This document shows, one piece after another, positions 1 through 7,480 of a stretch of 64,000 bases of DNA; the stretch's first letter is position 1, and each line of letters opens with the position of its first letter. The notes beneath the pieces were generated by a model. It made no database searches and was not told the origin of the DNA. It worked only from the letters and a program-made list of their open reading frames with translations. This DNA is from Blastocatellia bacterium. Lineage in GTDB: Bacteria; Acidobacteriota; Blastocatellia; UBA7656; JADIYM01. The position numbers were made by a program, and so were the translations under genes. The stretch is from positions 1 to 64,000 of the forward strand of contig JADIYM010000009.1 in assembly GCA_016705245.1 (NCBI GenBank), in the 5' to 3' direction.

Positions 1-229
1 GCTTGTTGCCGTCGACGAACGGGTGGTTTCGCGCGATCCCCACGGCGTAACACGCCGCGAGCCTCGCCAGGTCCGACTCGGGCTCGTAGGCCGCGAGGTT
101 GCGCGGCCGGTCCAGCGCCGATTCCAGCAGCCCCGCGTCGCGCACTCCCTCTGGTCCACCATGCTCGGCGAGTCCCTCGGCGTGCAGCAGTAACAGCGCC
201 CGCCGGTCGATCCATCGCGGCTCGTTCAT
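1..229 (-). CDS. doc: Doc/Fic-family death-on-curing toxin, 3' end outside the window
   Basis: Reading leftward from ATG at 229 gives 76 residues that run off the edge and end in the Fic signature HPFVDGNK, the start of the catalytic Fic motif. The N-terminal part (a DRRALLLLHAEGLAEHGG-like helix, then RDAGLLESALDRP) is the usual layout of Doc proteins. Family knowledge: Doc toxins modify and inhibit translation factor EF-Tu and are neutralised by a small DNA-binding antitoxin encoded just upstream. Here the start codon overlaps the stop of the upstream gene as ATGA, which indicates translational coupling. The C-terminal half is unseen, so the rest of the active site cannot be checked. Confidence 0.85.
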   Translation of the reverse strand, partial: MNEPRWIDRRALLLLHAEGLAEHGGPEGVRDAGLLESALDRPRNLAAYEPESDLARLAACYAVGIARNHPFVDGNK

Positions 230-456
230 TTCGCAAGCGCCCGCATCGTGTCGCGGTAGTCCTTCATGAACTCGCGGCCGAGTCTCAGCTGTTCGTCCAC
301 ATCGGGGTCGTATGGCGTCAACGCAAAACCTGACGGCGTCTCGATGACGAAGAGCTCGTCGCCTTTCTCGACCTTCAGCCGCGACAGCATGTCCTTCGGG
401 ATGACGATGCCGGTCGATGTGCCGATGCTCGTGAGCTTCACCTTCTGCGTTGCCAT
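226..456 (-). CDS. AbrB/SpoVT-type antitoxin of the Doc toxin
   Basis: This 76-residue protein has the AbrB/MazE swapped-hairpin pattern near its N terminus (KVKLTSIGTSTGIVIPKD, then LKVEKGDEL), a DNA-binding fold. The C-terminal third (DEQLRLGREFMKDYRDTMRAL) is a charged helix of the kind that contacts a partner toxin. It lies directly upstream of, and overlaps by 4 nt, a Doc toxin gene, so it is very probably the cognate antitoxin and operon autorepressor. AbrB-type antitoxins paired with Doc are common, whereas the phage P1 system uses Phd. A purine-rich ribosome site (GAGGAGGACT) precedes the ATG. Confidence 0.85.
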   Translation of the reverse strand: MATQKVKLTSIGTSTGIVIPKDMLSRLKVEKGDELFVIETPSGFALTPYDPDVDEQLRLGREFMKDYRDTMRALAK

Positions 457-500
457 GGCAGTCCTCCTCTTCGTATCGGCATTATAAGCCGGGGGATGGG

Positions 501-536
501 GAGAGTTGACAGGATTACAGGATTTTCAGGATTGAC
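501..536. repeat. Family A repeat, single half-site
   Basis: It starts GAGAGTTGACAGGATT and continues with ACAGGATT, TTCAGGATT and GATTGACT. It has the same outer edge and units as the full palindromic copies elsewhere in the window, but no inverted partner follows. It lies between the antitoxin start and the end of the next gene. Confidence 0.8.
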
Positions 537-682
537 TGAGGGTGGGGGCAGGGCGGCGGCGCATCCGCGGGGAGCAGCGCCGATTTGCGAAATATATAAG
601 GAATTGCAAGTTTCGTGCCGATTGCGGGGAAATCGGAAGCCGGGTGGATGGGCGGGATTGCCACGCGGAGTGGGCGGGATTC

Positions 683-732
683 GGGAATCCAAAGCGGCGA
701 TTCTCGCCGCACTCCAGGGCGCTTCGCGCAAG
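683..732. repeat. Family B repeat, single copy
   Basis: The copy reads GGAATCCAAAGCGGCGA, then TTCTCGCCGCACTCCAGG and GCGCTTCGCGC. It contains the internal hairpin GCGGCGA-TTC-TCGCCGC. The same unit occurs as inverted pairs near 2.9 and 10.2 kb and singly near 4.2 kb. The rest of the 457-762 gap shows no gene. Confidence 0.75.
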
Positions 733-762
733 AGTCGATCTCTCGGTGATCCAGCAGTCCCG

Positions 763-1347
763 TCAACGCTCCTCTTCGTAGATCTGGGCGACGGCGCGGT
801 CGAGCAGGTCGCGGACGCGTTCTTCGCCGGCCGTGCGCTCCATGTACTCGACGTCGAGCCGTCCGTGCTGCACGCGCAAGACACCGAGAACATCCTCCCA
901 TTGTTTCACCGAGACTTCGCCGCCTCGACGGAACCAGCGAAGCTTCGAGACCACGACGTCCTCGGGCGAAGCAACGAGCACCGGCTCGTCGAGTGCTCCG
1001 CCGATCGTCGACCATTGACCGCGATCGATGTGACGGCGGGCGGCTTCATTGCCTCGCGGTACGTAGACGTCGAACTTGAGCATCGTTGCGAGGTGAATGA
1101 TGTTGAAGGATCGCCCCGTCTGTATCGCCCGTCGAATGGAGTCCGGGTCGATGTAGTGCGTATCCTTCAGCGCCGAGAACAACGCATCGACGCTCTCCAC
1201 AGGTATTTCGGCCACGAGGTCGATGTCCTGCGTCGCTCGCGCCACTCCGTGCGCCGAACTCGCGTACGACCCGACAATCACGTGACGAATCGAGAGTCGA
1301 GACAGGAGGCTCACGAAACGCCCGATCTCCTCGAGTTCGGGCGTCAT
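763..1347 (-). CDS. Nucleotidyltransferase-fold protein (DUF6036/AbiEii-like)
   Basis: A cytoplasmic protein of 194 residues. Residues 20-45 carry the minimal nucleotidyltransferase pattern: HVIVGSYASSAHG is the GS-type loop, and ATQDIDLVAE holds the paired acidic metal ligands (D41 and D43). LKFDVYVPRG near residue 91 fits the third acidic strand. Family knowledge: such proteins are often MNT-type antitoxins or AbiEii-like toxins paired with a small partner. The gene starts at an ATG overlapping the stop of an 84-residue upstream gene (ATGA), so the two are probably made together. Substrate and role are unknown, and a toxin-antitoxin function is an inference. Confidence 0.7.
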   Translation of the reverse strand: MTPELEEIGRFVSLLSRLSIRHVIVGSYASSAHGVARATQDIDLVAEIPVESVDALFSALKDTHYIDPDSIRRAIQTGRSFNIIHLATMLKFDVYVPRGNEAARRHIDRGQWSTIGGALDEPVLVASPEDVVVSKLRWFRRGGEVSVKQWEDVLGVLRVQHGRLDVEYMERTAGEERVRDLLDRAVAQIYEEER

Positions 1348-1598
1348 TCGGACAACCGGTCCATGTAAGCTATTACCGCCTCGGCAAGGTGAGGCTCCAG
1401 AAATCGGAGCGCCATCAGCCGTCGCAACTCGACATCGGTCGCGTCGGGATTCGACCGGCGGATTTCGTCACACGCGAGCCGTCGAACGATATCGGTCAGG
1501 CCAAATGCGAGGCGAAGTCGGTCGTCCATCGACGCTCGTCTCGTGAGCTCGAGCAGGACGCGCCTTGCTTCCGGCGTCGTGTCGTCGAGGACTTCCAT
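1344..1598 (-). CDS. Small conserved partner of the nucleotidyltransferase
   Basis: An 84-residue, helix-rich, charged protein (ARRVLLELTRRASMDDRLRLA, then ELRRLMALRFLEPHLAEAV). I chose the ATG at 1598. A longer reading upstream would run through repeat DNA, and MEVLDDTTPEAR is a natural start. Its stop overlaps the start of the nucleotidyltransferase gene by 4 nt. I do not recognise the family. By position it may be the second component of a two-gene module, for example a toxin-antitoxin pair, but nothing in the sequence proves this. Confidence 0.6.
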   Translation of the reverse strand: MEVLDDTTPEARRVLLELTRRASMDDRLRLAFGLTDIVRRLACDEIRRSNPDATDVELRRLMALRFLEPHLAEAVIAYMDRLSE

Positions 1599-1647
1599 GC
1601 CGGCAGTATGCGCGGACTCTTCTCGCCGGCTCAAGACGGAAGAAGAA

Positions 1648-1891
1648 GAGGACAGGATTACAGGATTCTCAAACAGAGACGGCCATAGGAAATGACGCCT
1701 CTCGAGAATGCTCAAGGACGGGCTGTTCACGCATCAGTACCGGGCGCGGTAGCGCTCGGGTCCGCCTTTCCATGAGCCCGTGCCTGGTGTCGACGCATGG
1801 CCTCGGGATCGACCCGAGCGCTACCGCGCCCGGTACTGATGCGTCGGCAGTTCCTGTCAATCCTGATAATCCTGCAATCCTGTCAACTCTT
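1648..1891. repeat. Composite repeat: Family C inverted pair nested between two Family A halves
   Basis: The left Family A half is at 1648-1670 (GAGGACAGGATTACAGG). The right half is at 1853-1891 and ends GCAATCCTGTCAACTCT. Between them lie two inverted copies of Family C: ATCAGTACCGGGCGCGG (about 1734-1772) and its mirror GACCCGAGCGCTACCG (1811-1845). This looks like one repeat family inserted into the middle of another. The right edge lies 4 nt from the stop codon of the next gene. Confidence 0.75.
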
Positions 1892-1894
1892 CAC

Positions 1895-2701
1895 TCAGTA
1901 CCGACGCCTGCGCGTCTGGTCGAAATCGCGGCGGCCGAAGCCGTCGTTGTACCCGCGCACGAACCAGTCCCGATACGACGAACGGTAGGTCGCCGCCGAG
2001 CCCCACTCCGGGTCGAAGCCGTCGAGCCCGAACTGCCAGGCTCCGTGCCCCTGCGGATTCGCCTTGTTGCGCTGCCCGGCGTCGTAAACGCCCCGCTGGT
2101 AACCAGCGTAATAGCCGTTCTGCGCCGCGTGCTCCGCTACCTCCTGCGGCTCGAGATCGCCCTTCTCGTTGTTGTAGTACTCCGCGTAGCGTCCCGAATT
2201 GTTCCACCCGGGGCGCGTGTAATACGGATCGTACGAGGAATCCCGATAGTCGTAGACCCGGACGTACGAGCTGTTGCGCGCACGCCGGTAATAACCGTCC
2301 GAATACCCCTGGACGAAGAACTGCCTGAAGAAAATGCGGTAGTCGTTCTGGCGGTTCCCCCAGCCATCGTTCCAGCCATGGTTCGCGTCGCGATACCAGC
2401 TGTCCTCCCGGTAGTTGAACTTCGCGCGGCTGCGAAGGTCGCGCTGGCCCGCCTCGTAGCCCTTCTGGTAGCCGTTGACGCCGGCCTGTCCGCGCAAGTC
2501 GACACGGCGGTTGTTCCGGTCGACGACCGCATAGTCGTAACCGTAGTTGTCACGCTGCTTCTGGGCCGCCGCGGCCTTTTGCTGCTTCTTCTTGCCCGTC
2601 TGGGCCGCGGCGCTGCCGGACCCCGCGCCGGCGATCATCACGACCGCCAGGGCCGCCGAGCCGCACCAACACATTGACCGCATGAAAGCTCGAGCATTCA
2701 T
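1895..2701 (-). CDS. Secreted Gly/Tyr/Arg-rich repeat protein, function unknown
   Basis: A 268-residue precursor. The ATG is preceded by AAGGAGGACGAC. Residues 1-34 form a signal peptide (CWCGSAALAVVMIAGAGSG, then AAAQ). The mature part is very rich in Tyr, Arg, Asn and Gly. It contains several imperfect copies of a Y-x2-GY-x2-G-x2-D/A motif, for example YQKGYEAGQRD, FVQGYSDGYYRR, YAGYQRGVYDAGQR and FVRGYNDGFGRR. A lysine-rich linker (KKKQQKAAAAQKQ) follows the signal. I recognise no catalytic domain. The repeats suggest an extracytoplasmic structural or binding role (inference). Strong base-composition bias supports a real secreted gene. Confidence 0.7.
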   Translation of the reverse strand: MNARAFMRSMCWCGSAALAVVMIAGAGSGSAAAQTGKKKQQKAAAAQKQRDNYGYDYAVVDRNNRRVDLRGQAGVNGYQKGYEAGQRDLRSRAKFNYREDSWYRDANHGWNDGWGNRQNDYRIFFRQFFVQGYSDGYYRRARNSSYVRVYDYRDSSYDPYYTRPGWNNSGRYAEYYNNEKGDLEPQEVAEHAAQNGYYAGYQRGVYDAGQRNKANPQGHGAWQFGLDGFDPEWGSAATYRSSYRDWFVRGYNDGFGRRDFDQTRRRRY

Positions 2702-2920
2702 GTCGTCCTCCTTCGCCGTATCCGCGCGCGGGTGACCAGGCTCGTCGCGCGCCGATTCGGTCTTCTATCGGTCGATCGATGATTCGTCGACCGTGTGTCT
2801 CAATCACACTCCCGCATCTCCGGAGTGTCAAGCCGCGATTTCGAACAAACGTGTGAACGAGCGGCGCTCGAGGACAGCGTACGCCAGCACTAATCCGCGA
2901 GCGGATCCGCTGGTGCAATA

Positions 2921-3034
2921 CGCGAAGCGCTTTGGAGTGCGGCGAGAATCGCCGCTTTGGATCGGGTTCGAACCAACCAGGAGACGGGGAATCCAAAGCG
3001 GCGATTCTCGCCGCACTCCAAGGCGCTTCGCGCA
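2921..3034. repeat. Family B inverted pair (long hairpin)
   Basis: The left arm at 2921-2962 begins CGCGAAGCGCTTTGGAG and the right arm at 2990-3031 ends CCAAGGCGCTTCGCG. The arms of about 42 nt are almost perfectly complementary, with about 27 nt between them. Each arm also holds the small hairpin GCGGCGA-GAA-TCGCCGC. It occupies the otherwise empty 2702-3235 region between two divergent genes; I see no other feature there. Confidence 0.85.
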
Positions 3035-3235
3035 AGAGGCGAGCAGTCGGTGATCCTGTCATCCGCGGTACGGAAGGCCGGGGGGGGGCCGCCCTTAATG
3101 GGCATTCGGCTGACGGTGTGCCATACTCCCGCGGTCCCACTCCGCGGCTTGTTCCGATCAGTTTCATCGCCAGGCGTTCCTCGTCTCGCGATCAAAGCCA
3201 AAGCCCCAACACACTCTGGACAAGGAGAAATCACC

Positions 3236-3982
3236 TTGCGCAAATCGCCCCCATTCGCTTCAGTCAATATGCCGTTCCGAACGTTCAAGACGATATCGGT
3301 CGGTCTCATCCTCTGCTTCACGTTCCTCGGGCTCGAGGCACGCGACACTCACGCGCAGTCCGGCCTCAAGGTCGGCTCCGTCATCAACCTGAAGAACAAC
3401 TATCCCGGGGAAGGCGGATACCTAGACACCCGAGGTCGAGTCGCTGACAAGGCCGAGTTCGCCATCGTTCCATCAGAGACGCTGTTCGTATCGACGCACC
3501 CGAATCCGAACAGAGACCAGGGCTCGGGGAGCTGGAAGATTGTCTCCGCTTCAGGGAAAGGCGACGGCGAGGCGCTCGCCTACGGGGACAGGATCCACCT
3601 GATGAACTTGTATCCTGGCGCCGGGTACCTTGATAACTGTGGCTGGATCAAGGACATGCCGGTCTACAAGGGCTACGCGGGAGCGAAGTTTGCCGTTTTC
3701 ACCACGCAATCGCCAAACCGTGACAATGGGTCGGGAACCTGGATCGTTCGATCGGCGGGCTCAAAGGCCGATGGAAGCCCGGTTCTCGCGGGCGACAGCA
3801 TTCGGCTCGAGAATGGTTACCCCCAAGGCGGCTTCCTTGACGTGAACGGTCGCGTGACCCAGAACCCGGCCTTCAAGGAGTACGAAGGATCTACGCTTCT
3901 GGTCTTCCTGTCCGAGTCTCCCAATCGCTTCAAGAACTCGGGGAGCTGGACGATCACCGTCAGCAATGCGGGGATGAGGTAA
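3236..3982 (+). CDS. Secreted protein of three tandem ~70-residue repeats (beta-trefoil-like)
   Basis: I prefer TTG at 3236 because a clear AAGGAG lies 8 nt upstream; an in-frame ATG at 3269 is the alternative. A signal peptide ends near THAQS. The mature part is three repeats. Each has G-[DS]-x-I-x-L-x-N-x-YP-x-GG-[YF]-LD near its start (VINLKNNYPGEGGYLD, IHLMNLYPGAGYLD, IRLENGYPQGGFLD) and SPNR (NPNR in the first), then GSGSW/T, at its end. Threefold repeats of this length ending in W recall beta-trefoil lectin-like domains, but that is an inference. It is probably a periplasmic or extracellular binding protein. A strong terminator follows. Confidence 0.75.
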   Translation: MRKSPPFASVNMPFRTFKTISVGLILCFTFLGLEARDTHAQSGLKVGSVINLKNNYPGEGGYLDTRGRVADKAEFAIVPSETLFVSTHPNPNRDQGSGSWKIVSASGKGDGEALAYGDRIHLMNLYPGAGYLDNCGWIKDMPVYKGYAGAKFAVFTTQSPNRDNGSGTWIVRSAGSKADGSPVLAGDSIRLENGYPQGGFLDVNGRVTQNPAFKEYEGSTLLVFLSESPNRFKNSGSWTITVSNAGMR

Positions 3983-4014
3983 GGAGCGCCTCTTCGCAGT
4001 CCGCGAATGTCTCA

Positions 4015-4070
4015 GGTTGGCGTGGAGCCGTGACACTGCTGTCACAGTTCCACGCCAACCTTTTGTGTTT
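4015..4070 (+). terminator. Rho-independent terminator of the repeat-protein gene
   Basis: The stem GGTTGGCGTGGA pairs with TCCACGCCAACC, and the inner GTGACA pairs with TGTCAC around a 4-nt loop. It is followed directly by TTTTGTGTTT. It lies 33 nt after the stop codon. Confidence 0.9.
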
Positions 4071-4143
4071 GGGGTCGAAACGAGTGAGCTCGAGCAGTGC
4101 CCGCTTCGTGCGCGGTGTTGGAACAGGAGAGTGGACACTTTGG

Positions 4144-4216
4144 ACAGGGTTCGAACCAAACAGGAGACGGGAAATCCAAAGCGGCGATTCTCGCCGCACT
4201 CCAGGGCGCTGCACGC
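4144..4216. repeat. Family B repeat, single copy with flank
   Basis: GGTTCGAACCAAACAGG, GGGAAATCCAAAGCGG, then TTCTCGCCGCACTCC. It shares the flank GGGTTCGAACCAA-ACAGGAGACGGG with the centre of the pair at 2.9 kb, so the conserved unit is longer than the hairpin alone. Confidence 0.75.
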
Positions 4217-4255
4217 AAGGCACCACGTCACGTCCAGGGATTCAATCTGGCAAGG

Positions 4256-4326
4256 GAGGTAGACAGGATTACAGGATTTCCAGGATCAACAGGAATCCTG
4301 AGAATCCTGTAATCCTGTCAACTCTC
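4256..4326. repeat. Family A inverted repeat at a convergent junction
   Basis: The left arm is GTAGACAGGATTACAGG, TTTCCAGG, ATCAACAGG. The right arm is AATCCTGAGAATCCTG, TAATCCTGTCAACTCTC. The last C of the element is the first base of the addA stop codon (complement CTA at 4326-4328). Confidence 0.85.
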
Positions 4327-7300
4327 TATACCTTCGCGACGTGACCTGTTACGGGCAGGTGGATCCAGCAGCTGAGGGTGGGCTGGTTGGTTGAGGCACG
4401 GACGGCAGCGGCGTAGGCGGCGAGTTGGGGCGCGTGGGTCTGGGCGCGTGACGTGGCTTCGGCGGTACTTCCAGGGAAGGATTTGTGATCGATGATGACC
4501 CAGCCGGCGGGCGTCTCGAGGGCAAGGTCGCACGTGCCGCGGACGGTGCTTCCGGTCGGGAGCTTGTGCAGGATCGGCAGCTCGCGATGCCAGATTGCGC
4601 CGGGCCAGTTGCGGGTGACCCACGCGTGCAATGCGTCGCTGGCGGTTAGCAGGGCGGCGGGAGCAAGTACGTTCGCGACGTCCCAACGATCGAGGAGGCC
4701 GGAGGCTATCGAGAGGCGCTCTCCCGGCGTGAGCTCTCTGCGGTCGGCTGCAAGGAATCCGTGAATCGCCGAGCCGACGAGGTCCATCGACGGTGAGCCG
4801 GAGAGCGCGATGCGCGTACCGATCGTTTCCGATGTCGCCAGTGCGCCAGGGGACTCCAGGATCTCGTGCGCGGCGGATGGCTGTACCCATCGAGGTGCGA
4901 ACTCTCGCGGACCGGTCGCGACGTACGTAGTCTCGGAGCCGACCGCGCGAGGGCGAGCGGCGGCCGGCGCACAGTGGCGCACGCGGGCCCGCACGGGTTT
5001 TCCGGCCCAGTCGAGGTCCACGAACTCGGTGCCGTCGTCCATCGGGGGCACCGTGAGCGGCTTGTCCGGACTCCCCAGTCGCTGCAACAACCCCGCTCCC
5101 GCCTTGCCCGTGCGCGAGGCCAGCACGACGCAGTCGCGAGCCCGCGTCCAGCCGACATACGCGAGCCTCAGGTTCTCGTACTCCGCCGACGTGTTGACCC
5201 GCGCGCTCGCCGGATGCCCGGTCGCACAACCGTGCAGCGGCGCCTTCTTCTGCTTTTTCTGGTAAGGGTTCGGCCAATATCGCACCCACCGGCCCTCGAG
5301 CGGACTCGCAAGGTCGATCTCCACGCGCTCCGATTCGACGTGGATGCCGAACGCGCTCGCTGGTGGCGGCGACGCGATGTCCAGCAGGACCACGATCGGC
5401 CACTCCAGCCCCTTCGCGCGATGCCACGTCGAGACGGTCACGGCGTCCGCGCCCTCGAACGCCGAACGCGTGTCGAGCTCGTCCTCCCGGACCTCCTCGA
5501 GGTACGCGATCAATCCCCACGGCGTCGCCGCCCGGCCTACGCTCGCAGCCAGGCTTCCATATCGGACCACGTGCGCGCGAACCGCCTCGACGTTCGACAG
5601 CCGCTCCCCGGCATCACCCCACGACCGGCACAACTCCCGGAGCCCGAGCGCCTCGGTGGTCTCGTCGAACGCCTCGAGCGCGCCGGCGACGGGATTTCTA
5701 GTGCGAGCGCTCGCGAGCCGCCGGACCTCGTCGACGGTCTCGAAGCGGTGCCGTCCGGATCGACGGGGGAGGATGCGAGCGCGGCCTCGAGCCACGCGCT
5801 CGCATCCTCCGGATAGCCGATCCGCCGCGCCAGCTCGGCCCGCGACAGCACGCTCGACGAATCCGCCCACAGCCGAAGCCCCGCGAGCAACACCCTCGCC
5901 TCCGGCGTCGCGAACAACCCGGCGCGTTCGACCGAGGCCCGCACGCCGAGACTCGCCAGCTCGGTGGCCAGCGCCACGCACGTTGCGTTCTTCCGGCACA
6001 ACACGGCAACGTCACCCGCCCGCGCGACCCGTGACTCGCCGTCGCGCTCTCGATCACGAATCCGGAATCGGCCGCCCTCGACGAGATCGCGAACTCCCGC
6101 GGCGATCGCGGCGACGTCCTGGTCACCGTTCCTCGACTTCAATTGCCAGAGCTCGAGACACGGATCGAGGTCGACGTGCGTGCCGGGGTCGCTCGCGTCG
6201 ATGCGCACGCGGGTTTCGGGGATGGATCTCGATCCGAACGGGCCGACGAAGACGTCAGATGTCAGCGCCACCAGTTGCCTTCGACTGCGATACGAAGTCG
6301 TGAGCGTCTCGGGCTCGTCGGCGCCAAGCAGCGCCGTGATCGCGGCGTCCATCAATGCCGGGTCGGTTCCGCGGAACCCGAAGATCGCCTGCTTCTGGTC
6401 GCCGACCCACACGCTGCGGGGCGCAAGCTCCGCGAGCGCCAGGAAGATCGCGAGCTGGAGCGGGCTCGTGTCCTGGAACTCGTCCACGAGCACGAGATCG
6501 ATCGAGCCGCGCAACCGCTCGACCAGCTCCGGTTTCGTGAGCACCTCGAGCGCGAGAACTTCCTGGTCCACGAAGTCGATCGCGCCCATGTTCGCCTTGT
6601 GCTCCGCGTAGACGGCGAGGGCGTCGGCCGCGAGCCCGAAGACGGCACGGATTGTGCGATGACAGTCGATTCTGAGCTGCGCCGAGCGGCAATGGCGTTC
6701 GGCGACCCGTTTCACCGGGGCAAAGAGCTCTCGCGACTTCTTGCCGGGTTCGGTGCCGGCAAGCGACAGCCACTTGTGCCAGGAAAGCGTGCCCCCGTTC
6801 TTGATTCGGTCGTTCGCGATCCTGCAGTCGTCGAGCACGTCCTTCGACAGCTTCGTGGTGTCGTCGGGCGCGGGAAAGGCAGCGAGCAGCTTCACGAGCG
6901 CGGTTGCAAGCTCGCCGCGCAGGCTCTCGGGCGAGACCTCGTCCTCGAGCGGAACGAGCAGGTCCGCAAACGTCGCGATGCTGCGGTCCGCGCACTCGCG
7001 GAGCTGGTCGGAGGTCAGATTGTTCTCTCTCGCGCGGCCGAGGACCGCGCGGACGTCGTCGGTCCATTCGAGATCGACCATCCGGTCCTTCAGGTCGCCG
7101 AGGTCGCGCAACCGGCCGTCGTCGAGCACGTTCGACAGCGCACGGTCGAGCTCGACCTTTGCCTCCGTTTCATCGAGAACGCGGAGGTCCGGAGGCAATC
7201 CCAGCTCGAACGCGAAGTCGCCGACGAGCTGTCCGCAAATGCCGTTGACCGTGCCGATGCGCGCCGCCCCGAGCCGCCGCGCTTCGTCGGCGAGGCCGGC

Positions 7301-7480
7301 CGAGAGCAGGCGCCGCCGCACGCGCTCGCGAAGCTCCGCGGCGGCCTTGTTCGTGAACGTCGTCGCGACGACCGCCTCGGGTCGTGCCTTCCCGGACCGT
7401 ATCGTCTCGAGCAGCAACTCCGCCAGCCGGTACGTCTTCCCCGTTCCGGCGCTCGCCGAGATGATTTCGACATTTGTCAC
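4326..7480 (-). CDS. addA: AddA/RecB-like helicase-nuclease, interrupted by one frameshift
   Basis: A UvrD-type superfamily 1 helicase with a C-terminal nuclease, acting with AddB on double-strand breaks before RecA loading. The GTG start at 7480 overlaps the addB stop (GTGA). Walker A ASAGTGKT is at residues 9-16, VDEFQDTS near 331, GDQKQAIFGFRG soon after, a WHRAKGLEWP motif and RLAYVGWTRARD near 770, and the nuclease residues TCDLALE, IIDHKS and QLAAY at about 980-1020. The reading frame changes between about 5700 and 5775. The total of 3155 nt is one base short of a whole number of codons, and a CCCCC run (complement near 5765) is a plausible lost base. Both halves are well conserved, so an assembly error is as likely as real inactivation. 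The intact length would be about 1051 residues. Confidence 0.85.

Noticed and set aside
2921..3034. Family B pair as phage attachment sites or transposon ends.
   Set aside because: No integrase or transposase lies between or near the arms and the centre is only about 27 nt.
5700..5775. Programmed ribosomal frameshift in addA.
   Set aside because: No convincing slippery heptamer or downstream structure; a lost base in a C run explains it more simply.
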